From JAGQSZ01 sp049647585 (GTDB lineage: Bacteria; Actinomycetota; Acidimicrobiia; Acidimicrobiales; Microtrichaceae), in the NCBI GenBank assembly GCA_049647585.1, contig JBARXY010000007.1, positions 1 to 64,000 on the forward strand: a stretch of 64,000 nt of DNA, in the 5' to 3' direction. The position numbers and the translations under genes are program-made. Below the pieces are notes generated by a model. It did not search any database and was not told the origin of the DNA. It saw nothing but the letters and a program-made list of their open reading frames with translations. Below are positions 8,358 to 20,291 of the stretch, piece after piece (the first letter of the stretch is position 1; the number at the start of each line of letters is the position of its first letter).

Positions 8358-8430
8358 GCCGGAGTGGAAACGTTTGTCGCCTTCTTCTGCTCTCACGGGG
8401 CAGACGCGCTACCCGAAGATGTCACTAGCG
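8358..8430 (-). pseudogene. 73-bp direct repeat, copy 2: remnant of a second ATPase 3' end
   Basis: On the minus strand this copy reads through ASDIFG to a stop (TAG at 8409-8411), matching the end of the intact ATPase gene, but the similarity stops just upstream of those codons. It therefore looks like the tail of a second, deleted copy of the gene, or the scar of a tandem duplication or insertion. Four mismatches to copy 1 include the stop codon (TAG against TAA). Confidence 0.7.
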
Positions 8431-8452
8431 CTGTAACCGGGGATAGGCGTAG

Positions 8453-9643
8453 CTAACGCTCTTGTGAGAACGAAGGAAATGCGAGCATTGCTGCGAGTAC
8501 CGCTGCCACGCCAAACAGAGTGAAGGCCGCAGTGAACCCCAAGCTCAGTGCCGCTTGGAAGATCAGGCTGCCGAGACCGAAGCATGAGAAGAGGATGACC
8601 GCCATCAGCGCGACCGCCTGCCCGAGATGTTCCGACAGGTCCGTGACGATCCCGGCCAGTAGCGGCTGTGTCAGGTCATAGCCCAAGGACAGCACGGTGA
8701 TGGCTCCAGCAGCTGCTGCCAGAGGGATCGGACTCGACAGCGCAAAGGCGGCGGCCGCGCCGACCAGCAAGCCCGCAGGGATAAGCCTCGCCCGACCGTA
8801 TCGATCTGCTGCCCTTCCGATTGCCGGGCCGAACACGAATCCGGGAATGCCGTAGCCGAGTAGCGCCAAGCCGACCCCGATGGGCCCAAGCCCGAACCGC
8901 CGCTGCAGATATAGGCCAAGCCATGTGTAGATGCCCGAGTGCAGAGCGGCATTGAAACCTACGAAGCCATACGTCCGGCGGGCACGACGATCGCGCAGCA
9001 GGCTGAAGTAGACAGCCACCACAGCACGTGACGTCATGGGGTCCGGAACCTTCACCCGCTTGGGAACCCGTGCTGCAGCCAATAGCGCTATCACGGCGCC
9101 GAAGATCGCAGTGATGATGAACAGGCCCCGCCAGCCGACGACCGGTTCGCCGAGGGCGCCGACAGTCGACCCGACAGCCATTCCACCCGCCATTCCGCCG
9201 AACAACCAGCCGAGCGCGTGACCACGCCGCTCGTAGGGAACCAGGTCTCCGATGAGCGCCAGACCGACCAGGATTACGCCACTGGCAACAACTCCAGCCG
9301 CCACCCGAGCTGCTACGAACGATGCTTCACCGCCGGCAGCTGCAGTTGCTCCGGTGACGACTGCGAACAACACCAGACAGGTGATAATCACCGAGCGCCG
9401 GTCGACCCGGTCTGCGAGCGGCCCCCAAACCAGACTCGCGATCCCGTAGGGGATGAGATAGGCAGGTACCGCCAAACCGACGAGCCCGACACTCGTGTCG
9501 AAAACGTGCGCCAGCTCGGGCAAGATCGGAGCGATCATGAACGCCTGGGCGAAGATGAGGAAGGCTGCCGCGGTCAGCACCGGCACCATGCCACTTGGCG
9601 CCCCCGACTTCCCCACTTCCGTTATCTCAGCTGGGTCACTCAC
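8453..9643 (-). CDS. MFS transporter, probable drug/metabolite efflux
   Basis: The 396-residue protein has about 12 hydrophobic segments. The MFS signature between TM2 and TM3 is present (GPLADRVDRRSV, around residue 75), with a second copy in the C-terminal half (GRAADRYGRAR). Topology and length fit the DHA1 (12-TM efflux) group. The substrate cannot be deduced. The start is taken as ATG 9643 (MSDPAEIT). The gene is convergent with nothing and stands alone between the ATPase repeat copy and a long intergenic region. Confidence 0.9.
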   Translation of the reverse strand: MSDPAEITEVGKSGAPSGMVPVLTAAAFLIFAQAFMIAPILPELAHVFDTSVGLVGLAVPAYLIPYGIASLVWGPLADRVDRRSVIITCLVLFAVVTGATAAAGGEASFVAARVAAGVVASGVILVGLALIGDLVPYERRGHALGWLFGGMAGGMAVGSTVGALGEPVVGWRGLFIITAIFGAVIALLAAARVPKRVKVPDPMTSRAVVAVYFSLLRDRRARRTYGFVGFNAALHSGIYTWLGLYLQRRFGLGPIGVGLALLGYGIPGFVFGPAIGRAADRYGRARLIPAGLLVGAAAAFALSSPIPLAAAAGAITVLSLGYDLTQPLLAGIVTDLSEHLGQAVALMAVILFSCFGLGSLIFQAALSLGFTAAFTLFGVAAVLAAMLAFPSFSQER

Positions 9644-9761
9644 GACCTACTTGTCCGGCTCAGAAGAGTGGTGTCGCGGTATGAGCTCTGAGATTTGGGC
9701 ATGTCCCATTCTTGGCCCTCGCGGGGACAACCAAATTCGCGGCAGCTCCAGAAACGAGCAA

Positions 9762-9782
9762 AACCCCGCCGTAGCAGGGGTT
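9762..9782 (-). terminator. rho-independent-like terminator, minus strand
   Basis: Reading the minus strand, AACCCC pairs with GGGGTT around a 9-nt loop, and the stem runs into TTTTGC. It lies 6 bp beyond the tRNA-like fragment, the usual arrangement for a tRNA gene and its terminator. Confidence 0.6.
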
Positions 9783-9788
9783 AAGGGC

Positions 9789-9833
9789 GGTGGGCGTTCG
9801 CAGCTTGAACTGCGGACCTCTGCCTTGCGTGAC
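9789..9833 (-). other. tRNA 3'-end-like fragment, possible attachment-site scar
   Basis: The minus strand reads GGCAGAGGTC, then CGCAG-TTCAAG-CTGCG, then AACGCCCACC. This resembles a variable loop, a 5-bp T-stem with a TTCAA loop that lacks one base of the usual seven, and the 3' acceptor strand. The matching 5' acceptor (GGGCGTT) and the D and anticodon arms are absent upstream, so it is not a functional tRNA. Many integrative elements leave such 3' tRNA copies; no integrase gene is visible nearby. Confidence 0.4.
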
Positions 9834-10295
9834 TCTTCCTACTGATTCTGTGCCGGATTCAGGCTCGGACGTAGGCGGATACAGACAGCTCTGAGCGTTC
9901 CGACCCGATCAATTGTTGCGGTCTAGACACCCGCGAACACCCCCGATCGCATCGGATGTGCCATTGAGCGGCAGTCACCCACGTCACTATCGCCCACCAT
10001 ACGACACCATCGGGCTGCCTCTCAGCGGCACATGGAGGGCACTCGAATCGTCTGCGTCAGCGCGCCATGCCCGATCAATCGAGCCTGCCCCAGAACAGCG
10101 GGACCGTGACCTTCGTGATCGAGCCTGATCGGCACGAGTGGGATACTCGAGACTTGGTCGGACCGCGCTCATCGGTCCGCGCCTGCGGTCGCAGATGCCT
10201 CGCCGCGGGCGAGACGACCTTCTGCTTGACTGATCAGGTGGCGCGCAGGAGGGAGCAATTGTCGCTCGATCGACAGAAGGTGACCGAATCCCGTC

Positions 10296-10541
10296 ATGCA
10301 GGAGTACGGACCCACGAAGGTTCTGTTGCGGGTCGTTCGCGTGCTTCCCGCGGGTCCGTTGGCCCCGTGTGTTCAACTGGTGCACCGCGAGACCGGCATC
10401 GAGCTCCGCGACGAGATCCCGTTCGGTCGATTCACGCGTGGCGAACTCCGGCAACTTCAGGACGACGCGATCGAGCGCCTCTACCCCGAACTCGAAGTCT
10501 TGGTCGCTCGGGCCCTTCGCATCCCAGGCCGTTCCAACTGA
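10296..10541 (+). CDS. small hypothetical protein
   Basis: An 81-residue frame with codon use like the neighbouring genes (mostly G/C third positions). It encodes a soluble protein with strands at the N-terminus (TKVLLRVVRVLP) and an acidic amphipathic helix at the C-terminus. I recognise no domain. It lies alone between a 650-bp and a 330-bp non-coding stretch, with AGAAGG about 16 nt upstream, which is too far for a standard ribosome site. Confidence 0.5.
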   Translation: MQEYGPTKVLLRVVRVLPAGPLAPCVQLVHRETGIELRDEIPFGRFTRGELRQLQDDAIERLYPELEVLVARALRIPGRSN

Positions 10542-10871
10542 CGACATCCCAGTGCCGCCCGGTCAACGTCACGTCGCTGAGTTGGGGCGCCCCAGAACTC
10601 CGGAACCGGAACAAGAGCGTCAGCGCCGAGGCGCTTGCCTGCCGTCGATAAGCGAGTGGTTGTCGACGATTGACTCGGCTAGCCCGCCAGCCGTCGAGTA
10701 TCCGGATGACGTGTTGTCGGGACCGGCTGACGATTCGGGCCTGGTGAGTGCCATAACGACCAGCGCAATGTCTTCGGTTCAACCCGTGCAAGGTTGTTGT
10801 CACAACAGAGCTGTTGGCATCCCGTAGGGCTTGCCGAGTTCTTGGGCTAGGTGGCGATCATCTAGCCTCAG
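10542..10871. other. 330-bp intergenic region with a hairpin before the next gene
   Basis: No supported gene. An inverted repeat GGCTAG (10845-10850) / CTAGCC (10862-10867) lies immediately before the ATG at 10872 and may be part of the promoter or operator of that gene. Confidence 0.45.
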
Positions 10872-11747
10872 ATGGCTGTGATGACCCTCGGTGTCGCTAC
10901 CTTTCTGCTTCAGTGGGCCACTGGTGGTTTGGCCTTTCTATGGGTGACATCGAGGCGCCGGGAAGTCTCGATCGGTTACGGATGGGTGATGCGGATCACC
11001 TTCGGGCTGATCGCACTCGGTTCGCTGGTTGTCAGCCTGCGCTACGGGCCGCTGCTGGTGCGAGACATCAGTGCGGCCGGCGTGGTAATCGCCTGCGCCG
11101 TCGCCGGATGGGTGTCGTGGGACCGGCGCGGGGCCGGGGTCAAACTTCAGCGTGAACGGATCCAGAAGCGCTCCGCCCGCGTGAGCGCCATGACTGGCAT
11201 CGACCGCTCCGAGCAACAATTCGACACCGATGCCGATGAGTTTCCGCCGCAACTCGACCTGATCGCACCGGCCATCGGCCTCATCGGAGTCATAGCCGGG
11301 GGAGTGCAAGCGGCGACTGGCACAGACACAGCGATGTGGCTGTCTGTGGCACGTACGGTCACGGGAGCGGCGTTCATGGGCTCGGTGTCGGCCGGCATGC
11401 TCCTCGGTCACTGGTATCTGACCCAACCCGGACTCCCGCGGGCACCGTTGATCGAACTGGTCAAGTGGATCGGCTACATCTGGCCTGTCGAGGTAGCCCT
11501 GCTGCTCATCCCGCCGGGAATGATCTCGGCGTTCGACGGGACGATTGACGATGGCTACAACGGAATGCTCGCCTGGTTCTGGGCCGCTTGCGCCGTTACG
11601 ACGATCGTGTTGGTTGTCGTCACCAGGATGGCGCTCAAAGAGCGCTACTACTCGGCCGTGATGGCTGCGACCGGACTGTTGTATCTGGCGATTCTGACTG
11701 CCTTTGGGACCGACCTGGTCGCCCGAGCGATCATGTCCATGGCCTGA
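10872..11747 (+). CDS. polytopic membrane protein of unknown function
   Basis: The 291-residue protein has about eight hydrophobic segments: two or three near the N-terminus, a basic cytoplasmic loop around residues 90-115 (QRERIQKRSAR), and five or six more. Residues near 175 include GHWYLTQPGLPRAPL between two membrane segments, reminiscent of predicted heme-type or transporter membrane proteins, but I cannot name a family. There is no Shine-Dalgarno sequence before ATG 10872. It is monocistronic as far as can be seen. Confidence 0.75.
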   Translation: MAVMTLGVATFLLQWATGGLAFLWVTSRRREVSIGYGWVMRITFGLIALGSLVVSLRYGPLLVRDISAAGVVIACAVAGWVSWDRRGAGVKLQRERIQKRSARVSAMTGIDRSEQQFDTDADEFPPQLDLIAPAIGLIGVIAGGVQAATGTDTAMWLSVARTVTGAAFMGSVSAGMLLGHWYLTQPGLPRAPLIELVKWIGYIWPVEVALLLIPPGMISAFDGTIDDGYNGMLAWFWAACAVTTIVLVVVTRMALKERYYSAVMAATGLLYLAILTAFGTDLVARAIMSMA

Positions 11748-11810
11748 GCCGTCGGGCCGGCCGCACGCACGTAAGCAGTCACGGCCCGGGTTCGTCCCGG
11801 TGAACGTCGC

Positions 11811-12221
11811 TCAGGAGTTCTTCTTGTTGTGCCGGGCGATTGCGGTGGACACCTGGTTGTTGAGTCCTGCGCCCTTGGGCCAACCGGCGTAGTGACTCAT
11901 GAACACGACGATCTCTTCGAGCTGCTCGGCGCTCAACTCGCCCTTGTCGATCGCTGAGTCGAGTTGGACCTGCAATGTGTCCGACAGCCCTTCGCCGACC
12001 ATCAGCCCGATCAGCAGTAGTCGCCTGTCCCGAACGGTCAGACCCGGCCGCTCCCAGATCTCTCCGAAGAGGTGTTCGAGCGTGTAGCCGTAGAAATCGC
12101 CGGGACCGTCGCCCACCTCGAAGTTGTAGACCTCGCTCATCCGTTCGATGCCGCGTCGGCGCCTCGCGGCCTTTGCTTCGGCTTCGGTGATGCCGACGCC
12201 CAGGTCGTTCTGGTCACTCAT
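11811..12221 (-). CDS. carboxymuconolactone decarboxylase (CMD) family protein
   Basis: The 136-residue protein matches the PcaC-like branch of the CMD fold: an N-terminal basic helix, the segment GEIWERPGLTVRDRRLLLIGLMV, and the closing helix with SHYAGWPKGAGLN. It has no CxxC pair, so it is not an AhpD-type peroxidase; a decarboxylase or structural role is possible. ATG 12221 is preferred because GGGGG (12227-12231) precedes it. An upstream TTG at 12233 would add four residues without a ribosome site. Confidence 0.88.
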   Translation of the reverse strand: MSDQNDLGVGITEAEAKAARRRRGIERMSEVYNFEVGDGPGDFYGYTLEHLFGEIWERPGLTVRDRRLLLIGLMVGEGLSDTLQVQLDSAIDKGELSAEQLEEIVVFMSHYAGWPKGAGLNNQVSTAIARHNKKNS

Positions 12222-12264
12222 TATTTCCCCCAAATCCGCCGGTGCCGGCAGACAAATAGTCGAG

Positions 12265-13307
12265 TTAGAAGTTCATGTCCGGATGGTCCGGCGGTAGCGG
12301 ATTCTCGCGCTGCCATTCGACCTGACGAGTGACACCGGTTGCCAACGATGTCTTCGGAGCCCAACCGAGCGCCTTGGCCGCAAACTCCGTTGACCCCCCG
12401 GTTCGCCTGGCGTCACCGGCGGCGTCGGGCAGCATTTCCAGCTCGATCTTCGAGCCGAGCGCCGACTCGGCGAGTCCGATCAGTTCGGTCATCGACGCGG
12501 TCTGGACGTTCGCAACGTTGCAGACCGTCCCCGGAGTGACGTCGTGGAACATCGCTGCCAGGTTCGCGTCAACCACATCGTCGATATAGGTGAAGCTGCG
12601 GCTGACCGAGCCATCGCCGTAGAGCGGGAATGGACGATTGTTGAGCGCTGAATCGATCATCCGACGCAGCGCCATGTCGGTGCGCTGACGTGGTCCGAAC
12701 ACCGTGAAGTAGCGCAGCGACACCGTCGGCACCCCGAAGTTGGATGCATAGAGCGTGCAGAGGTGTTCCGCCGCCAGCTTGGTCACCCCATAGGGGCTGA
12801 CCGGCTTCGGGACTGCGGTCTCGGCAGTGGGGTAGGTTTCGGCATCGCCGTAGACCGAAGAACTGGAAGCTGCAGCGAAGCGCTCGATCGATGATCCCCG
12901 GGCTGCTTCGAGGAGTCGCTGCGTTGCCTCGATGTTGCGCTTCACATAGATGTCGAACCCGTCCGCCCACGAGGCGCGCACCCCGGGCTGTCCTGCCAGG
13001 TGCAACACCACGTCGATGCCACCGAGTAGTTCGACAGGGTCGGCTTCAACCAGGTCAACCTCGAGCAGCTCAAACTTTGGATCCGTGAGAGCGACCTTCA
13101 GGTTCGCCCGCTTGAGACCCGGGTCGTAGTTGTCGGTGAACATGTCCACGCCGCGGACCGTGTGACCGCCTGCTAACAGACGTTCGGTGGTGTGGCTGCC
13201 GATGAACCCGGCGCAGCCCGTCAGCAGTACGCGTTTGGGCGCAACGCCACCTGCCTCCGGTTCCCCTGCCGCCGCTGAGTTTCCTGAATCCATCGCCCCG
13301 CCGCTAC

Positions 13308-13311
<4 letters not shown>
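12265..13311 (-). CDS. NAD-dependent nucleotide-sugar epimerase/dehydratase
   Basis: An extended short-chain dehydrogenase of 348 aa. The NAD motif TGCAGFIGS lies near residue 27, the catalytic Ser in ASSSSVYG, and the Tyr/Lys pair in YGVTK. The N-terminal pattern (VDMFTDNYDPGLKRANL) resembles UDP-glucuronate 4-epimerases, and UDP-glucose 4-epimerase is the alternative. ATG 13311 overlaps the metH stop (ATGA), so it is probably translated by coupling to metH, although the two enzymes share no pathway. It could supply a UDP-sugar to the glycan genes downstream in the window. Confidence 0.88.
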
Positions 13312-16871
<3,560 letters not shown>

Positions 16872-16952
16872 TGTGCCCAACAGGCTACTGCCCGGTTGTG
16901 CTTCCGATGGAAGGCCGAGGCCGTGGAAGCCGAGTGCTACGACGACGTTAGG

Positions 16953-17054
16953 CTTCGATCGCTGAACCGCTTCGATCGCTCGACTATTTCGATCGCTCGA
17001 CTATTTCGATCGCTCAACTATTTCGATCGCTCAACTATTTCGATCGCTCAACTG
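16953..17054. repeat. six tandem 17-bp repeats between metH and the adenosyltransferase gene
   Basis: Consensus TTTCGATCGCTCAACTA, units starting at 16953, 16970, 16987, 17004, 17021 and 17038. The first unit is the most diverged; units 3-5 are nearly identical. Each contains the 6-bp palindrome CGATCG. The array ends 2 bp before the AAGGAG ribosome site of the plus-strand gene. Confidence 0.95.
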
Positions 17055-17067
17055 TAAGGAGACGGCG

Positions 17068-17607
17068 TTGAAGATCTACACGCGCAAGGGTGACGACGGA
17101 ACAACCGGGCTCTACTTCGGTGGGCGGGTGTCGAAGGACTCGGCGGCCCCAGCCGCCTACGGAGACGTCGACGAGGCCCAGGCCGCCATAGGCGTTGCGA
17201 GGGCGCACACTGCGGCGGATGGCGAACTCAACACGGTGCTGGTGAAGTTGGAGCGCGACCTCTGGATCCTGATGGCCGACCTTGCGACCCCGGAGGACAA
17301 CCGCCACAAGCTCACACCCGGTGTTTCGCTCGTGACCGAAGGGATGGTCGCCCATCTTGAGGAGTTGATCGACGACTTCTCGGCCCGATTCGAGTTGCCC
17401 AAGGAGTTCGTCGTTCCCGGCGAGGAACCCGTGGCGGCTTTCCTGGACCTCGCCCGTACCGTGGTCAGGCGGGCTGAGCGCACGAGTATCGCCGCAGCCG
17501 AACCCGGTTCACAGGTGGTGCAGTACCTGAACCGCCTATCCGACCTTGTGTGGACCTTGGCGAGGTGGCAGGAGGGTTCCTCGGTCACCGCCAAGAGCAT
17601 CGACTGA
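17068..17607 (+). CDS. cob(I)alamin adenosyltransferase, PduO type
   Basis: It transfers adenosyl from ATP to Co(I) corrinoid, giving adenosylcobalamin. The 179-residue sequence has the family N-terminus (IYTRKGDDGTTGLYFGGRVSKD), the helix starting YGDVDEAQAAIG, and the closing RLSDLVWTLARWQEG. TTG 17068 is chosen because AAGGAG (17056-17061) precedes it at correct spacing and the TRKGDDG motif must start here. It is opposite metH, the other B12 gene of the window. No B12-box-like riboswitch was found in the roughly 200 bp between them. Confidence 0.93.
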   Translation: MKIYTRKGDDGTTGLYFGGRVSKDSAAPAAYGDVDEAQAAIGVARAHTAADGELNTVLVKLERDLWILMADLATPEDNRHKLTPGVSLVTEGMVAHLEELIDDFSARFELPKEFVVPGEEPVAAFLDLARTVVRRAERTSIAAAEPGSQVVQYLNRLSDLVWTLARWQEGSSVTAKSID

Positions 17608-17697
17608 TCGCACCACTGTTGTTACCTAAGGTGGACCGCGGTTCCTGAAGTTGTTTCCGGGGATCACGTTCGAATCCGGCGGAGTAGGAGTGCAACT

Positions 17698-19230
17698 GTG
17701 GCTGATCTGGTTGAGGTGAAGGTTTCCAAGGCCGTACCAACGGCGGCGACGGCGGTGGGCGAGCCGGTGTTCTCCGATCGCCTCAAGAAGATCGACGGAG
17801 TACGCCCAGCAACCCTGACCAGAGCCGGGTTCACCGGAAAAGTCGGCTCGAAGCTCGTTCTGACCGACACCGACGGAACGCGGGTGCTCGTCGGAATGGG
17901 GCGTTCGACCGAGGTCGGCACGACAGAACTCCGCCGTTCGGCAGCGGTTTTCTCCCGCTCGCTCACGAGCCACTCAAGAGTTGGGTTCGACTTGGAGCGG
18001 GTACTCGATCTGGGCATCGACGGCCTCGATGACTCTGAGGCGCTTCGTGCCGTCACGGAGGGCCTCATCTTGGGGGCCTACTCCTTCGACACCTACAAGG
18101 ACGCTTCGGCCTCCCAGAAGAACAAGCTCAACACGGTCGTCATCGGAGTCGGAGAGCGGGCCCGTTCGATCGGTGGTCTTGCAGCCGGCCGCGAAACCGC
18201 GGCAGCAGTGTGTTTCGCCCGGGACCTGGTCAATGAACCCGGGGGTTCACTCACCCCTACGGTTTTTGCGGAGCGTTCGGCGGAGCGGGCAGCGGCGGTA
18301 GGTGTCACTGCGGAAGTCCTTGACGAGGAGGCGATCGCGGCTGCAGGGCTAGGTGGTCTGATCGCGGTGAACCTCGGCTCGGAAGAGGCGCCTCGACTGC
18401 TCAAATTGACCTATGAACCGTCGGAGGGCACTGCGGCCCGGACCGAGGATGGCTCCATCGAGACGGTGGCATTGGTTGGCAAGGGGATCACCTTCGATTC
18501 GGGTGGGCTTTCCCTGAAACCTGCCGAATCGATGATCGGTATGAAGAACGACATGGCGGGTGCAGCAGCGGTGATCGGTGCGATGTGTGCCCTTCCCTCC
18601 CTCGACGTTCCGGTGCGCGTGGTGTCGTTCACACCGATGACCGACAACATGACCGGCGGCCGGGCTCAACGTCCGGGTGACATCTACAAGGCTCGCAACG
18701 GCAAATCGATCGAGGTTCTCAACACCGATGCAGAAGGTCGTCTGGTCCTTGCCGAGGCTCTGATTCTGGCGAGCGAGCAGGAACCCGCCGCGATCGTTGA
18801 CCTCGCAACCCTGACCGGGGCATGCCTGGTGGCCCTCGGCCAGAAGATCGCAGGGCTGATGGGCAACGACGACGACTTCGTCTCGCAGGTGTCGGCAGCT
18901 GCGGAGGAAGCCGGTGAGCGTGTCTGGCACCTACCTCTTCCCGACGACTACCGCAAGGGTCTCGAATCCGATATCGCGGACCTGAGAAACATCTCGAAGG
19001 GCCGCTTCGGAGGGACTCTCACCGCAGGTCTGTTCCTGAGGGAGTTCGTCGGCGAGGGAATCCCGTGGGTCCACCTTGATATCGCTGGTCCGGCTTTCCT
19101 GCCCGATGTCGATGGCGAAAACTCCTCGGGGGCTACCGGATTCGGTGTTCGCACGCTCCTGCGTCTCTTGGAGACCTGGGGTGCGGACGACGACGATGCT
19201 GACGAGGAAGAACAGGTCGAAGAGGGCTGA
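17698..19230 (+). CDS. pepA: leucyl aminopeptidase (M17)
   Basis: A cytosolic metal-dependent aminopeptidase of 510 aa. The N-terminal macro-like domain covers about residues 1-170. The catalytic domain carries K262 in GKGITFDSGG and the signature NTDAEGRL at 342-349, both metal and substrate ligands of the M17 family. The start is GTG 17698, with GGAG about 10 nt upstream. The C-terminal 15 residues are highly acidic (Asp/Glu run), which is unusual for the family. It lies 90 bp after the adenosyltransferase gene and could be co-transcribed. Confidence 0.96.
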   Translation: MADLVEVKVSKAVPTAATAVGEPVFSDRLKKIDGVRPATLTRAGFTGKVGSKLVLTDTDGTRVLVGMGRSTEVGTTELRRSAAVFSRSLTSHSRVGFDLERVLDLGIDGLDDSEALRAVTEGLILGAYSFDTYKDASASQKNKLNTVVIGVGERARSIGGLAAGRETAAAVCFARDLVNEPGGSLTPTVFAERSAERAAAVGVTAEVLDEEAIAAAGLGGLIAVNLGSEEAPRLLKLTYEPSEGTAARTEDGSIETVALVGKGITFDSGGLSLKPAESMIGMKNDMAGAAAVIGAMCALPSLDVPVRVVSFTPMTDNMTGGRAQRPGDIYKARNGKSIEVLNTDAEGRLVLAEALILASEQEPAAIVDLATLTGACLVALGQKIAGLMGNDDDFVSQVSAAAEEAGERVWHLPLPDDYRKGLESDIADLRNISKGRFGGTLTAGLFLREFVGEGIPWVHLDIAGPAFLPDVDGENSSGATGFGVRTLLRLLETWGADDDDADEEEQVEEG

Positions 19231-19252
19231 CCCGCCCGGGCCCAGCCGCGAC

Positions 19253-19762
19253 TCAGGCAGCCAACGGACCGCGAGGTCCGGGAGCAGCCGGAGAGTGCGC
19301 GGCGAGCCACTTGTTGTGAGAGGTCCTGGTAGCGAGCGGAAGTCGGGCGAGCTGACGGGTGGTCAGCGTCGGCAGGTGGAGTCGGACCTCGAGTTCCTCG
19401 GGTGAGATCCGTCGGGCCATACCGAAGGTGCAGGACCGATCGATCGTGCGGTTGATAGGGGCCTGCTGGCCGGTTCCGCCGCCCAGTCCGATCGCCCGAG
19501 CGGTGTCGGTGAGCACGATCTGGAATCCCTCGGGATGTGCTTCGAACCCTCTGGCAAGGCGCCGGAGGAGGCAGATCACGGATGGTCCCAGTACGCCCAA
19601 CCAGAATCTCTCGGTGTACTCACTTGTAACCGAGTGGCCCTCGAGTGCGAGCGACGGATCCCACCACGGTCGGACTACCAGAGCTTGTTCGGACGGAGCT
19701 GGTTCATTCAGGGCTTGTTCCGAAGCCAAGTGTGAAACCGACGGGTGATCTTGCAGGGACAT
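19253..19762 (-). CDS. conserved actinobacterial hypothetical protein (WWDP type)
   Basis: A 169-residue soluble protein. The core (PWWDPSLALEGH, then SEYTERFWLGVLGPSVICLLRRLARGF) is a pattern I know from a family widespread in actinobacteria with no assigned function. A second block near residue 120 (CTFGMAR) and an ending LPTLTTRQLARLP also fit that family. The first 30 residues are variable. It is convergent with pepA, only 22 bp from its stop. Confidence 0.75.
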   Translation of the reverse strand: MSLQDHPSVSHLASEQALNEPAPSEQALVVRPWWDPSLALEGHSVTSEYTERFWLGVLGPSVICLLRRLARGFEAHPEGFQIVLTDTARAIGLGGGTGQQAPINRTIDRSCTFGMARRISPEELEVRLHLPTLTTRQLARLPLATRTSHNKWLAAHSPAAPGPRGPLAA

Positions 19763-19853
19763 TGGGCCTCCCGGAGAGATGATGTCCCGCCAACGTAGAA
19801 ACGAACGCCGGGCCTGTCATCGGGGAGAGGGACCCCGGGAGAGTGCGGATCTG

Positions 19854-20198
19854 TCAGACCCTGCCGTAGTCGTCCTCGAGGCGGATGATGTCGTCCTCGC
19901 CGAAGTATGTGCCGTGCTGGACCTCGATGAATACCAGCGGCGCGCTTTCGTGCAGATTCTCTATCCGGTGCGCGGTGCCAGCAGGAATGTCGATCGTGTC
20001 GCCGGGGCCTACCGAAATTTCAGACTCATCCAGAACTGCGAGCCCAAGGCCTTGGACGAAGAACCAGTGCTCTGAGCGTTGCGTGTGGCGCTGGTAGCTG
20101 ATCCGCCGACCCGGTTCCACGAAGATCCGCTTGACCTTGTGGTCCGCCGCGTCCGAGAGGACCTCGTACTGGCCCCAAGGGCGCGTGGTTGCTTCCAT
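19854..20198 (-). CDS. cupin protein, mannose-6-phosphate isomerase type
   Basis: A 114-residue single cupin resembling the C-terminal isomerase domain of bifunctional ManC/AlgA proteins. It starts with the typical RPWGQYEVL strand, followed by the metal-binding cupin motifs (YQRHTQRSEHW, and PAGTAHRIEN). It may interconvert fructose-6-P and mannose-6-P for GDP-mannose supply, or bind another sugar phosphate. It stands alone rather than fused to a guanylyltransferase. It is on the same strand as the sulfotransferase gene, 93 bp downstream of it. Confidence 0.85.
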   Translation of the reverse strand: MEATTRPWGQYEVLSDAADHKVKRIFVEPGRRISYQRHTQRSEHWFFVQGLGLAVLDESEISVGPGDTIDIPAGTAHRIENLHESAPLVFIEVQHGTYFGEDDIIRLEDDYGRV

Positions 20199-20291
20199 AC
20201 CGACATCTTTACCTACAGGTGGTCCGTGTGTCCTAACCGACTGTGGATTCCAGCCGCTCCCGCCGGGGGCCGGTCCGGAGGCGATCTCTAC

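Larger units (their letters stand above)
9644..10295. other. 652-bp region without a supported gene
   Basis: The only interpretable signals are a hairpin terminator (9762-9782) and a tRNA-3'-end-like stretch beside it (9789-9833). Longer open frames exist on both strands from about 9990 to 10290, but they lack recognisable motifs and overlap each other in opposite directions, so none is called. Confidence 0.6.

Noticed and set aside
9789..9833. Functional tRNA gene on the minus strand
   Set aside because: Only the variable loop, T-arm and 3' acceptor are recognisable, the T-loop is one base short, and the 5' acceptor, D-arm and anticodon arm are missing. Kept as a scar instead.
9987..10547. 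Minus-strand frame of 186 codons and overlapping plus-strand frame 10067-10651
   Set aside because: They overlap each other and the better-supported 81-codon gene at 10296; codon positions look random and no motif is visible.
16953..17054. CRISPR array
   Set aside because: The 17-bp units are directly adjacent with no spacers, and no cas gene is in the window.
16872..17067. Cobalamin riboswitch between metH and the adenosyltransferase gene
   Set aside because: No B12-box-like sequence was found; the interval is mostly occupied by the 17-bp repeats and is short for this riboswitch class.
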